From assembly GCA_028829895.1 (NCBI GenBank), contig CM054182.1, positions 14,590,001 through 14,654,000 of the forward strand: DNA of 64,000 nucleotides, written 5' to 3'. The notes beneath the pieces are model-generated. The model saw nothing but the letters and a program-made list of their open reading frames with translations, made no database searches and was not told the origin of the DNA. The translations under genes were made by a program, and so were the position numbers. This stretch comes from Sinotaia quadrata (taxonomy: Eukaryota; Mollusca; Gastropoda; Architaenioglossa; Viviparidae). Below, piece after piece: positions 1 to 11,689 of the stretch (position 1 is its first letter; each line of letters opens with the position of its first letter).

Positions 1-640
1 AAAGATTAAACAAAATGTAAAATGTTATATCTCTTATATGCTGTATATGATTGGAGGTTAATGAAAGAAAAGATGTGGCTCAACAGGTTGTATATGATTG
101 TTGATTAATGCAAGGAAAGGCATGGCTCTTAAATGATGTATATGATTGGTGACTAGTGAAAGAAAAGACATGGAATCCTGTGTCATCTAAAAACTAAGAA
201 CTCCTAAACTTTATGGTCTTCATCATTTGAATCTCCAAAGGGCAGCTTACTGCTTAATGTAATTAATATTAACCAATACAGGCTGTGTCAAAAGTGCCAG
301 ATACTAGTAAACTTGATGCTAATACTTATAACCTAAGATAAAAATCAACATGGGAAAACTCACAAGAAATTTATAATCATGTTAAAACAGGTAAATCAGA
401 ACAGTTCAACTTAATCCTCCTTCACTGTGCAACTGTACATTACAAAATAAGATTGCTATCATCCTTCATTGTTCATAAGATTACGGTTAGAGGATCATTT
501 CACTGTTCATAAGATTAAGATTAGAGGATCATTTCACTGTTCATAAGATTACGGTTAGAGGATCATTTCACTGTTCATAAGATTACAGTTAGAGGATCAT
601 TTTACTGTTCATAAGATTAAGATTTGAGGTTCATTTCACT
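1..640. repeat. Two short tandem arrays in NDUFS6 intron 3
   Basis: Positions 38-175 hold three diverged copies of an approximately 56 bp unit containing TGTATATGATTGG. Positions 464-640 hold five copies of a 34 bp unit containing CACTGTTCATAAGATTA, the last one diverged. No exon is visible, and the last NDUFS6 exon is not here. Confidence 0.85.
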
Positions 641-816
641 GTGTCATGTAGTTAATTACCAAACTAGCTATTAGCAAGTATTTAAAAGTAAATGGTGGAA
701 TATTTGTCAATTTATAATTTTTCATCTATGATACCTAACTTTGGGGATACCAAATAGATGTAATGAGCAATGATTTAATTATAATAGTTGAATTTAAAAA
801 TAATTTAGGCTCAAAC

Positions 817-936
817 CAAATTTATGTAAACTTTGGGATGGCCAAGAGCTCCACCACTGTCACTAAAAACATGACTGTTATTGACAACTACAACTGGGTC
901 TTCTGCAATCAAGTTGATGGCAAATTGGGTATTCAC
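817..936 (-). CDS. NDUFS6: NDUFS6 exon 3
   Basis: This exon has 40 codons, acceptor TTTCCAG at 938-937 and donor GTTTGA. It encodes the conserved FAINLIAE and [13 protein letters not shown] blocks. The variable stretch between them is [13 protein letters not shown], where relatives have a Glu-rich loop. The zinc-site exon should follow to the left of position 1. Confidence 0.92.
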
Positions 937-3900
937 CTGGAAACATAAAAGACAAATAAATTAAAAACCAATACCTTTTCATTTAACTGTATATTTGATA
1001 TTTCTCATCTTATATGTTAAATAGGTCAATGTTTAAGATTTACATAAATGGCTGAATGCACTCAAAATCAAATACAAGCTAGAAATCTGGAATAATACAC
1101 AAACTCATAATCAGTAATGAAATTAACCAGCAATCCAGATGACACATATTTGCAATGTAGAATGACACAAACTAGCAATCTGGAATGAAATTAACTATCA
1201 GTATAGAATGTAATTAACTTCAACAAGGAATGACATAAACAAACTGGATGACTCACACTATCACTACTATCAGAATGATACAACTAGCAATCTGGATAAA
1301 ATTCACTAGCAACCTGGAATGACACAAACCAGCAATATGGAATGACACAAACTTGTAATCAAAATAACACAAACTAACAATCAAGAATACAATTAACTAG
1401 CAAAAAGGAATGCAATTAATTAGAAATCAGGAATGCAATTAACTAATATAGTAATAATCAGGAAAGACATTAACTAACAACAGGAATAAATTGAACTGAT
1501 TCTGAAATTATACAAATTGCCACCAGGAATGATATAAATTGGTCATTACAGTATTACAGGTAAAAGAAATATCTATAACTATCATGTACACACACAATAC
1601 ACATACTGATAAAGCCTTTAAGACTTTTTCACATTTATATATATTTATATTTAGACATGTTCAGCTATGACAAGTGTATCTAGGGAGCATTGCAGTAAAA
1701 CAGCATTTTTGACTAATAACATCACTCATTAGTCATTACAGTTTAAATGCAATATTGCAAAATACCTAGGCAGGGTAAATGTAAGCAAAGTTATCAGGCC
1801 ACCCAAAAGATTTGAACTCCAGCCACTGTCTTATAGTAGGTAGTCCCAATCAATTTTTCAAATTTGATTCAGAGTAAAACAATGTGTTACGTAATAGTAT
1901 TAGATGACATAAGGTTGCTTGCAAAATTCTAAGGAAAAAACCTCAAGCAGTTTATGAAATATCATTTGAATATACAAATTAGTTGTCATCAATTTAGAAA
2001 TAAACTAAGGAGATGAATAAATGCTCATTTTTTGATACACTGTAAAAAGTAATAATCTTTAGTTATTAAATGGCAAAGTTAAAATTATAACAAAAGGGTA
2101 TATTCTCTAAATGATAAAAATGAAAAAAATGCAGTTCTTTTCAAAGAATGTATTATATTTTGCAAACTGTGCGCAAACAGCTTTTCATTACGCAAACATG
2201 CTTGTAATATATTATAAAGTGCATTTTCAAGACATCATATTACATGTATTCAAATAAGTGGCTTAAAATGTATTTTTCCTGTATTTAAATCAATAAAGTA
2301 CAAAGGAATTTTAGCTCAATTTTTCCAAAGTATTAATCTAAAACTGTAAAAGCCAGTGATATATGAGGTATCAATCAAATTTAATACATTCAGAAGAAAG
2401 ATGAAAAAAAAAAGATTAAGAAACAAATTGTAAAATGTTATATCTCTGGAACTATATATCTTACAGACATTTCATTATTTAAAGAAAGAGGAATTAGTAT
2501 AAAATATATATGAAACAATTATTTTTAATTTTTGCATGTCGACATGTGAGGCCCCATTTTTAGCAAAAACATCCAACACTTAGTAAGTATAATTATTTTT
2601 CTTTCAAACATGGTTTAGGTCACATTAAATAAAATACAACAATGTGTTAGATAAAGAAATGATCTTTAATTATATTCAATAATACCCGGGTAGTAAAACC
2701 TTGAATGGTACCCGTGATAACATGGCCGATATGTCTATACACCACTAGGGCAATGCATAGCTGAGGATGAGGCACAAAAATGGGTAATGCAAAGGGGGTG
2801 CAAAGAAAACTGACACAGGGAAAGCAAACCAATCACATGTTAGATGACAGAACTTTAATCAATTAAATTTACACTGTAGCTTCAGTTTTATAGGCTGAGC
2901 TATTCCGTAATTCTTTGTTTTAGGCTGTTTCCATCGAGTTGTTTATAAAAATCTAACAGTTTGAGAATTGTTTCGAGTGCAGTTAAACTTGCATCTAAGT
3001 CTCGCCCCATCAGCAGAGAGCCTGCAGTGCAGCACTTGACAGTGGCTATGTCATCCAGTTTCGTGACGTCATACTGCAGAGCCCTGTTGCCCTATGCAGT
3101 GCATTGTTAATACTATTAAGGGGGTTTATATTTTAATTAGGAGTTTTTATTTTAAAACAAAATATCTGTCAGAGAATTTGTTCCCTAGGAGACTTCATTT
3201 TGCGGGAGACTTTATTTGATGACACCGACCGTGCATAGGCTCGTGCTCTGAGCAGCCGCTGTACCTAGATCTAATTATGGATGACACAGATCACCATAGC
3301 TTACGTCTTCCATTTGCTTGTATTAACATGTGTAACATATTAATAAGACTTCAGTAAACAAACTTGTCAGTATTTTAACGTCAATAAATTAAATAATAAT
3401 GTAGTAATATTTTTAATATGGGTAAGACATCATCTGGTGAAGTCACACCAAGTGATTGGATATGACACAGCGAAATGCAATCTGTGTGATGAAATTCTGT
3501 CAGCGAAGTTTAGTTTATGTAATGATTGATCATATTAAAAATAAAAGTTTGTGTTGTAGTTCTTGTACATATAAAGATCATAACTAATAGTAAGTCACTA
3601 GATGCACACCATTGGCTACTGTGTGAAAAAGAGCCCATGCATAATGGTTAAGTAGCTTTGTGTAGAGATCATGAGTTGCAATGGAGATTATGCTAATTTT
3701 TGAATGGGTACCCAGGTACCCGTTCAAAATCTGGACAGGTACCTGGGCAGCTTTTAAGAAAAAATTGACAGCCCTACTATATTCAAGCAGCATCAAGAAA
3801 TAATTTGTGCATTAAATGATACTGTAAAACAGCAAAGTTGGGACTACCTACATAAGGCAGCAGTTTACTTCACTCTACAGTCATTACTAATTTATGAATT

Positions 3901-5771
3901 TTTTACCTATATTAAGGTTCAGGTGAAAAGAAATGCATGCTTCTCTAATATTTACTCACCAATTTGTCTTTATCCATGAAGCGAAGTCTTCTGTAGTCAT
4001 TTTTATCCCAAATCTGAAAGGAATCATAAAATAAAGGTTAAAGATAATCTCTTTCTACATTAAACTAAAGACATAAGTTACTTTTTATAATAATACATTT
4101 ATTAAAGACATTAGTGTGTTGAATAGTATATGATTTAGTGATAAAGAAATAAATCACTAAGCATGGGATTTCCATTTGCTAACTGCAACAAAGTTGAAAC
4201 ATTTAAAATGGTCATGGTGTGCAACATGATAAAACATTAAATTTAAAAGTAAAACAAGAAAGTAGTAATATGTACTACACAATTATACTTTCAAAAGTTG
4301 AAATTCAAAGAAATTGAAATAAAAAATTAGTTTACCAATGAAAGCTCAAGTTAATAAGAAGTAAAATAGATACTTTAGTTTTACTAGAAATTTAAAATAC
4401 ATCCAATTTTAAATAGGCCTAACAGTTTAACATCAACAATAAATAATCATGCACACCACTGTTCAGTGCAGAAATTATATATTCTGATTCTGAAAGAAAC
4501 TATTGCAAAATAAAGTTTTAGTATCAGAAATGTTATTGAAATGAGGTAATCCACCAACTTTCAGCTGTCTCACACTATAGCAAGTGCTCAATTGAATTAA
4601 ATGTAAATAACACTAGTTTAAAAACTGTAATAGTACAATACTTAGAACTTGTATGTGAAAAATACTAGTTTACTACTGAGTAACATTTAAATCATGCAAA
4701 TCTACAATTAATGAATTAAAAATAACTTTCAAGTAAACAAAACATTTTATTAATGAGTTAAATAATAAAATATATAGTATACACAAACTGTATCTTTTAA
4801 CCATGATGTTAGTTGAAAGAAAATCTGTTAACAATTATTTAAAAAAAAAAAAAGAAATCACATAATTTCCTATTGGACTTGGAGGATGTTTTGGTGATAT
4901 GTGAAGAGGTGCCATTAGACAATCTATTTTACAATGAAATAATCATAATTTAAAAAATAAATAAAATAAAATTTGGGCTCAACTTATCAAGTTGTCTCTA
5001 GTGTTCCAAAGGTAAGGCATTTTTTATTACTATTTATGTTGCATATACTGGAAGGTTTTATAGATATTTTATCTAAAACTAATTAGATCTATCTAGTTTA
5101 AACAATAGAATTAATATGTTTGATGGGATGGAGTGGTTTTCCAAAACAGTAAAAGTGTGATACTGATACTTGTAGTGATAGGCCTATGTTCTTCCTCTGA
5201 TAAATGTCACTTTTATTGTTTTTAAATATTCTAGATATGATACAAACAATAACTCATATCACTGCTTAAAATAATAATAATAAAATATAGATCTACATTT
5301 CTAAATTACTTTTACATTCATGTATTTATTTACTAAAACTGTAAAAGTAAAACTATGTGTGAGTAGGCCTACGTAATTCCTCTGATAAATAGGCCTATGT
5401 AATTTTTATTGTTTAAAAAAATACTACTGGATGTGATCCAAACAATAACTCACATCACTGTTTAAAGTATAATAATGAAATGTGCGTTTCTAAATACATT
5501 TACACTCTTGTTCTACATCCGGCCTTCATATTTTTAGGTAATATATTAAAACTAATTGGGCCTATTTTAGTATTTATTAAATTATTCATTGTTAAATATA
5601 TTACTTATTATTATTTGTGACTATAACTATAAATACCTGTCCCGTATGAGTAACAGTGTCAACGTTTGGCCCTTCAGCCTTTCTCACAGATGAAGTTGTA
5701 ATAGGTCGACCAGTAATATGACTTACATACGAAATCGAACCCCACATTCGGCAGCGAACGATCGCGGCCAT
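817..5771 (-). CDS. NDUFS6: NDUFS6, mitochondrial complex I 13 kDa subunit (5' three exons; last exon outside window)
   Basis: Three minus-strand exons join in phase 0 to give 103 codons: 5771-5637 (45 codons), 4013-3960 (18 codons) and 936-817 (40 codons). The protein is recognised by the family blocks THTGQ, then [11 protein letters not shown], then [11 protein letters not shown] and [13 protein letters not shown]. These are in the same order as in animal NDUFS6. Residues 1 to about 30 are rich in Arg, Ser and Thr with no acidic residue, as expected for a mitochondrial targeting presequence. NDUFS6 is a nuclear-encoded subunit of the peripheral arm of NADH:ubiquinone oxidoreductase, and its C-terminal Cys/His motif binds zinc. 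That motif should be in the next exon, but no matching exon lies between 1 and 816, so it must be left of the window. The donor after exon 3 reads GTTTGA, which is weak. There is no in-frame ATG upstream of 5771 within the exon. The family assignment is firm. Confidence 0.93.
1075..1560. repeat. Degenerate ~22 bp tandem array, NDUFS6 intron 2
   Basis: This is an irregular array of a unit like ACTAGCAATCTGGAATGACA, about 20 copies, many with small indels. Read on the minus strand, each unit has an acceptor-like TTTGTGTCATTCCAG resembling the true exon 3 acceptor 140 bases away. Confidence 0.8.
1561..3445. other. AT-rich intron DNA, no recognised feature
   Basis: This is part of NDUFS6 intron 2 and is mostly AT-rich. 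A less AT-rich patch from about 2930 to 3290 contains a TGACGTCA-like stretch (GTGACGTCAT, 3063-3072). It has no long reading frame and may be old transposon sequence. I cannot identify it. Confidence 0.4.
3446..3776 (+). mobile_element. Possible hAT transposon remnant (BED-finger-like peptide plus terminal motif)
   Basis: Positions 3449-3529 encode a 26-residue open stretch with [13 protein letters not shown], which resembles the first half of a BED zinc finger (C-x2-C followed by S-A-K) as found at the N-terminus of hAT transposases. It then stops. At 3702-3725 there is a GGTACC-centred imperfect palindrome (arms of 11 bp with one mismatch). Read from the minus strand, the right edge at 3776 begins TAGGGCTGTCAA, like hAT terminal inverted repeats. 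The partner terminus was not found. This is a decayed fragment inside an intron, not a working transposase. Confidence 0.35.
3960..4013 (-). CDS. NDUFS6: NDUFS6 exon 2
   Basis: This is a 54-base microexon of 18 codons, acceptor TTTCAG and donor GTGAGT, phase 0 on both sides. It encodes the hallmark DYRRLRF block (residues 51-57). Confidence 0.93.
4014..5636. other. NDUFS6 intron 1, with a ~190 bp duplication at 5143-5490
   Basis: This AT-rich intron sits between NDUFS6 exons 1 and 2. Two diverged tandem copies share TAGGCCTA, CCTCTGATAAAT and AAACAATAACTCA in the same order, at 5143-5300 and 5335-5490. Nothing else is recognised. Confidence 0.6.
5637..5771 (-). CDS. NDUFS6: NDUFS6 exon 1
   Basis: It starts at ATG 5771 and ends CAG before GTATTT. 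It encodes the targeting presequence and ends in the conserved block THTGQ at residues 41-45. The start is the first ATG and lies about 75 bases from the NRF-1-like site. Confidence 0.93.
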
Positions 5772-5842
5772 GATGGATGACCTTGGCCGAGGATAATCTA
5801 AGGGGATGTAACTCTTTAAGAAACAGTTAAGAAATCCATTTC

Positions 5843-5853
5843 ACGCATGCGCC
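5843..5853 (-). promoter_or_regulatory. NRF-1-like site in the NDUFS6 promoter
   Basis: Read on the minus strand the site is GGCGCATGCGT. It is centred about 75 bases upstream of the start codon and matches the core of the NRF-1 consensus (GCGCAYGCGC) with a mismatch at one edge. NRF-1 is a known activator of nuclear genes for respiratory-chain subunits, so the position fits. Binding is inferred. Confidence 0.5.
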
Positions 5854-6207
5854 GATTTGGAGATCTCTTCGTTCCCAGAATAAGACTAAGAGCAATAGTA
5901 AGGCTTTGAAAGTTGCATCGTTATTTTATTTACATTTAGGGACGGACATAAATAGCAATGAGTGTGAATCAAGAAATGCACTCTTTGACCCTTCACAATA
6001 GTTCAACAGTAGTCAGTCACACACAACAGTAACAAGTATCAGTGCGAATCAATACAGTTTCACAAACTCATCAATAAATAATTTACGCACCTCAAATGCA
6101 CTTTTACCTGTTATCGCATAGTGTGACAATCTAGAACCGCAAATAGCATAAGTAATCATTTAATTATATTTCTTTATTATTTTTCTAATTAATCACTGTA
6201 CTCCTAA

Positions 6208-6531
6208 ATGTGTGCCCTAGACGACCTAGAGGATGCTTGTACAATTCAGTCCGAAGAATATTTGCACAAATATGCAATTCGATTGCGTCACCTATACAGG
6301 ACTGCCAATATATTCGGTGCTACAGATATCACGAGACAACGTCTAAAGATGAAGTGTCCAATTAAATCTGTAGTGGTAACTAGAGTATAAACCAAAAGCG
6401 TAACCACCACCCATCACCAGTGATCTGACTTCTAGCATGGTTGAGATGTCAGCAGATCCGATTGTCCTGTCTGACAGAGCCATGAAGGGTTTATGTAGTC
6501 TTGGCAAAGGGACTCATAGAGGTTTAAAATA
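6208..6531 (+). other. Uncertain short reading frames divergent from NDUFS6
   Basis: A 60-codon frame (6208-6390) begins MCALDDLEDAC and has a mixed, protein-like composition. A second, 31-codon frame begins at 6438 (MVEMSADPIVLSD). Both are in less AT-rich DNA close to the NDUFS6 promoter and could be exons of a divergent transcript. I do not recognise either. Chance frames are as likely, and no convincing splice sites tie them together. Confidence 0.2.
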
Positions 6532-6869
6532 AAGGGTAACCAACCTGATGCTTTGTATCAGTTGTTGTCAAGTTGCTGTTGTAGGAGTACTGATGCTATC
6601 TGAAGCTGACAACATAGTTGTGGAAAATTTTGATTTAACTATCAAGAGACTAGCATTGTGATTTGTTGAGAAGTGGGAGGGTCCTGAGTTATTTTTTTCT
6701 GGCTAGTAATGGAAGTAATGTTTACTGTGTGTGGAAAATCTAATGAAAATAGTTTAGTGAATGTGGGTTGGTAGTTGGTATGGTTTTATGTCTACTGCCT
6801 GTATTGTCATGTAATTTATTGTTCTGTGTATTAATAGCCATTTGAAGTACATGTACATTTATTTAATTG

Positions 6870-7345
6870 TTTTGTAATAATTATCATTATTTAATTGAAT
6901 ACTAGTATTTAATTATTTTGTAGTAACTATCTTTATTTAACTTCATGCTAGTATTTAATTAGTTTTATTAACTATCTTCTGAATGCTGGTATTTAATTAT
7001 TTTATAATAATTTTATTTAATGGAATGCTGGTATTTAATTAGATTCTATTAACTATCTTTATTTAACTGAATGGTGGTATTTAATTATTTTATAATAACT
7101 TTATTTAACAAAATGCAGGTATTTAATTAGTTTCTATTAACTATATTTAACTGAATGGTGGTATTTAATTAGTTTCTATTAACTATCTTTATTTAACTGA
7201 ATAGTGGTATTTAATTATTTTATAACTTTATTGAACGGAATGCTGGTATTTAATTAGTTTGTAATAACTTCTTTATTCAACTGAATGTTGGTATTTAATT
7301 AGTTTGTACATTCTTCATTTAACTGAATGCTGGTATTGACTTTTC
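6870..7345. repeat. 46 bp tandem array, ~10 copies
   Basis: The unit contains TTAATTAGTTTCTATTAACT and GAATGCTGGTAT. Some copies lack part of the middle. It is moderately diverged, indicating an older array. Confidence 0.85.
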
Positions 7346-7859
7346 TTTGTTATAGTGTGGTGACTAATTTGATTATGAACAATTTGGGGGTTGATGTGTC
7401 AAATGAACATATTGCTCTTCTTAATTCCCACTTAGAATTATTTGTCTTTCTTGATTTTTATATATATAGTTTCTTAACATTAGACACGTACTTTTGTTTC
7501 TGTTTCTTCGTATTTGATTAATGTAATTTACATTCCTTAATTTTATTAAATTCTTCTTATTATTATAATGGGTTAGTTTGTCCTTTCCTGATTCAACATA
7601 TGAGTATTCACAATTGTCTGTTAAGTGTTAAATCTGTCCATCATGAAAATCTAGACATGCTGATCGTTCTTTTCACAAAGATCGTTTTTTTCACAAAGAT
7701 TAAAAACTATAATAAGTCACCATTATTAATATTATTATTACTAATGATAATGGTCAAAGCAATGATAATGTTGAGCAAAATGATATTTTTATAATTTGTT
7801 AAAGTACCGATTATAATTTTCTTGAGAAGCAGCATTATTCTGGACACATACAAAAATTA

Positions 7860-8280
7860 ACACACAGACATAGAGCAAACATACATGGTCAGACAGGGAG
7901 TGAATGCACACTGACTATCAGACTATTGTGACATACAGAGAACACACTCTGTCAGACATACAATAAACACACACTGCTATACTTCTCTCATACACTGAAA
8001 ACCTACAGTGAACACTATCAGACATACAGTGAACACACTGATGGACATACAGTAAACACATGCTCTTAGACACAGTGAACACACATGGAAAGAATAGTGA
8101 CATACAGTGAACATGCACTGTTATATTTCTCTCACATACAGTAAACAAACACTGACAGACACAATGAATATACACTGACAGACTACTGTGACATACAATG
8201 AATACACACTATCATATTTACTGTGAACATGCATTGACAGACTTCTGTGATGTACAATGAACATACACTGATATATTTTC
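7860..8280. repeat. Degenerate ~26 bp tandem array
   Basis: The unit resembles GACATACAGTGAACACAC. It is irregular, with about 14 copies. Open frames across it are a by-product of the repeat. Confidence 0.75.
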
Positions 8281-8469
8281 CTGACTTTCAGTGTCCATTG
8301 GGACAGTCAACAGAATTAATATCAAAATTTCAGTGACATTAAGACCAGTAATTTAACCACCACTCCACAACGGCATAGAGACTGGCCACCATAACCATAG
8401 AAATCAAACCTTACACATTTACATGTGATGTGAATCACACTATATCTGCAAATTATTATATTTGGCTTG

Positions 8470-9110
8470 AATTACACTCTATATCTACAAACTGCTACCT
8501 TTCAGATAAGTCATTCTAAGTCTACAAACTGCTACCTTTCAGGCACGTCACTCTAAGTCTACAAACTATTACCTTTCAGGTAAGTCACTCTCAGTTTACA
8601 AACTACTACCTTTCAGGAAAGTCACTCTAAGTCTACAAACTGCTACCTTTCAGGTACGTCACTCTAAGTCTACAAGCTACTACCTTTCAGGTAAGTCACT
8701 CTAAGTCTACAAACTATTACCTTTCAGGTAAGTCATTCTCAGTTTACAAACTGCTACCTTTCAGGTAAGTCACTCTAAGTCTACAAACTGCTACCTTTCA
8801 GATAAGTCACTCTATATCTACAAATTACTGCCTTTCAGGTAAGTCATTCTAAGTCTACAAACTGCTACCTTTCAGATAAGTCACTCTATATCTACAAATT
8901 ACTGCCTTTCAGGTAAGTCACTCTAAGTCTACAAACTATTACCTTTCAGGTAAGTCATTCTCAGTTTACAAACTGCTACCTTTCAGATAAGTCACTCTAT
9001 ATCTACAAATTACTGCCTTTCAGGTAAGTCACTCTATGTCTACAAACTGCTACCTTTCAGATATTTCACTCTATATCTACAAATTACTACCTTTCATCTA
9101 CCAACTGACC
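8470..9110 (+). repeat. 37 bp tandem array carrying perfect 5' splice-site motifs
   Basis: There are about 17 units of 36-37 bp, each containing CTACCTTTCAGGTAAGTCAC or a variant. Eight units keep CAGGTAAGT exactly, the ideal complement of the U1 snRNA 5' end. The others read CAGATAAGT, CAGGTACGT, CAGGAAAGT or CAGGCACGT. A pyrimidine-rich CCTTTCAG stands directly before the donor motif, so every unit looks like an acceptor fused to a donor. Toward the right end, units of two types alternate (GATAAGT and GGTAAGT). No plus-strand gene is known here. Confidence 0.9.
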
Positions 9111-9159
9111 AGATGACCAATCAGCCAATTGAATAACCTCCATTGACAGACTGATAGAT

Positions 9160-10355
9160 AGTATAGCAGAATAAATTTGCCTAGCCCTATTTCTAAACTT
9201 AATTTTTATATAAATTGTTAAATTGTTAAAGTGGCCCGACCTTGGGCAATCCTCATGATGGTATTTTTGTATGTGTCAGAATTTGAGTAAACACTCAAGT
9301 TGAGAATATGCTAAAAATTGCTGATCTAATGCAAACCAGTTCCAAGTGGATGAGTAGTTTTTATTATCCAATGGTTAAGATTTGCAATAATGAAGCCAGC
9401 CAATGGGTTGAGATCCAAAAATTTACTTGCTGTTGAAAATCCTATTGTCTAATCACTTGAATTTGGTGTGGCAAGAAGTCCAGTGTTAGCTTAATGGTGA
9501 GTTAACTGACTGATTGAGAGAGAATGGGTTTAGAACAATATAAGTATTTCATGCATTTTTGCTATTGATGTGTTATATAGAGAGGTATTATGTGAGTAGA
9601 CTATTATTTCTGCAAATGTTTGAACTAAGATGCTCATATATATATAGTATGCTAAACACTTGACATTGTTCTAGTGAACCTGTTCATAAACTGATATAGT
9701 CTATTTATTATGATGTATGCATGTTGGGCTAATAGATACTGATGCAGGAAATTGTAAGTTGAGACTTGAATATAAGAAAGAATGGAGTTAAAAAAGCGAT
9801 GAACTGGAAACTTAGCATTTGTTCCCTGATTATATTTTTCAGGGTAAAGCAGCCTTTCTTTGTGTGTATGATTTGAACCTCCTGGTTTACTGATTATAAA
9901 CCACTGTGACTGACCATGATAGAGGCGAGTAGCAGTGTGTAAGTGTGGAGAATACATCATACTCCATTGATGTATGGAGGCAAAGTATGCTTTTCTGGTA
10001 TAAGGAAGTTACTGGAAATTGCTTCAATTGCTGTTCTGCTTGAGGGAGCCAAATACCACAAAGGTGCACAAGTTAACCTTGAGAGGATAGCAGTGAATCT
10101 GTCCTTCAAATGTGCAAGAGAAACATGTGGAACTGACAATAATGGCAAACAATAAGCTTGTGTCTTTTGTTACAAAAGCGCAGGAAAGGCTATTGAGACA
10201 GCACGTAAATCAGGTTACGTCGAAACTATTATAGCTTATCTCTAATAAGAACTTTCCTGTGATTTGTATTGAATTGTATTTTTTGGATATATGATTGTAT
10301 AGTACAAAAATTATTCAAACATGGTTTCATGGAAATATCGATGTCAAGTAATCCT
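9160..10355 (+). mobile_element. Dispersed repeat family, copy A (longest)
   Basis: It begins near GCAGAATAAATTTGCC and stays alignable with copies at 12995-13840, 26530-26880 (minus), 43600-43955 (minus) and 46887-47797. Shared landmarks are the left end AAATTTGCCTRKCCCTATTT, AACCAGTTCCAAG, and further right AAGTTGAGACTTG and TTTTCAGGGTAAAGCAGCC. No protein is encoded. It is probably a non-autonomous transposon of unknown class. Copy A lacks the 179 bp MITE present in the 12995 copy and so serves as its empty-site reference. Confidence 0.75.
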
Positions 10356-10389
10356 TTTCATTGTATCGGTTATATGTATATTTGATAAT

Positions 10390-10745
10390 TGATTTAATAA
10401 ATCTATTGTTAAATTTATTGACCTTCTTACACATATTGATAACATTATGCTGGAGAAGAAAGTGGGTGAATGGGGGCTTGCTAGATATAGATTAAAGACA
10501 GATTTGTCTTCTCTTTTAGTAAGAAGTTTTACACCTACAGAAAATTATGTGATGGTAAATGTCTCTAATTAGTGGAAGAGAGAAAACATTTACAGTGCCT
10601 GCACATCCGCCAAGTGAGAGATGTGAGATGTCTGCTGGAGAATTATTAATAGCATAAAATAAGATTCTCATCACATATAATTAGTTAAGACAATTAATTT
10701 TAATTAATAATAATCATAACCATTAACTGGGTGGCATTGATGTCA
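10390..10745 (+). mobile_element. Right-hand module of the dispersed family
   Basis: It aligns closely with 34515-34865: shared TTACACACATTGATAAC-type start, ACATCCGCCAAGTGAGAGA-type middle and CCATTAACTGGGTGGC-type end. It follows copy A directly, so it may be the 3' part of the same element. At 34515 it stands without the left part. The end is followed by a GATA/GACA microsatellite. Confidence 0.65.
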
Positions 10746-10812
10746 CAGATAGATAGACAGAATGACAGACAGATAGATAGACAGACAGACAGACAGATAG
10801 ATAGATAGATAG
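10746..10812. repeat. GATA/GACA tetranucleotide microsatellite
   Basis: Imperfect AGAT and AGAC repeats directly abut the right end of the dispersed element. This arrangement is known for several invertebrate non-autonomous elements. Confidence 0.9.
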
Positions 10813-11689
10813 TATTTTAGCAGTGTTCTTCAAATGTCTGCATTATTGTAAACATATCTAAAATAATTCTCAAACATTTGTAAGCAAGACACTTGAATCT
10901 TGTAGTTTCTCTTTTGAAGAGAAATTTGACTTTATTTTAATAACAATGTTTAGTATTTGTGGAACTTTAATCAGTTTAATAACAAAAAATGAAAAGAAAA
11001 ATACCTTCACTTCATCATTAAAACAATGCCAGTAATATTCTTGCACTTGATCATTAAAACGGTACCTATAACAAACTTACTTGTACATATGTAAGGTATG
11101 AATGTATGGAATTGAGGAAACAGAGATATTATAAGCTCTTCAATTCAGCACAATGTGTAGGGTAAATTGTGAAGGACATAGGAATTCAGCAGGCAACATA
11201 GCAATTGTAAACCTTTACAGAGGGACCTTTCATCTAATATAACGTCTGAAATATTAGAAATTTTTACAGACATCATTCAGAAACAATCCCACAAAATGTG
11301 CATGTACCTCCACATGCACACACATATGCAAATGTGTGCACACACACACACACACACATAGACACTGACATATTCACATTAAGTACAAACTACCATGTAA
11401 GTATTGACACATATGAGAATTTTTGTAGCAAATAAATAAAACATTATAATAAAGTTGATTTGATAAAGACAGAATTCTGTCACTAAAGAACATTTAAAGA
11501 ATGCAAAATATTGAAGTGAATAAATATATTTGAAAACAGATTCCATAATAACTAGATATTTTATCCATTTGAGTAATATCATATATATAGTAGGAGAATT
11601 CAGGTTTTACATACACAAATAATGAAGTTTTTGAAAACTAGAATATTATGAACCCAATGATTTGAACATTATATCTGCATTGTATGGAA
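10813..11689. other. AT-rich DNA with a CA run
   Basis: There is a short CA/ACAC microsatellite at 11335-11360. No gene or larger repeat is recognised. Confidence 0.5.

Noticed and set aside
9943..10155. 70-codon frame in dispersed copy A
   Set aside because: The homologous region of copy B (47320-47490) is interrupted and out of frame, so there is no conserved protein.
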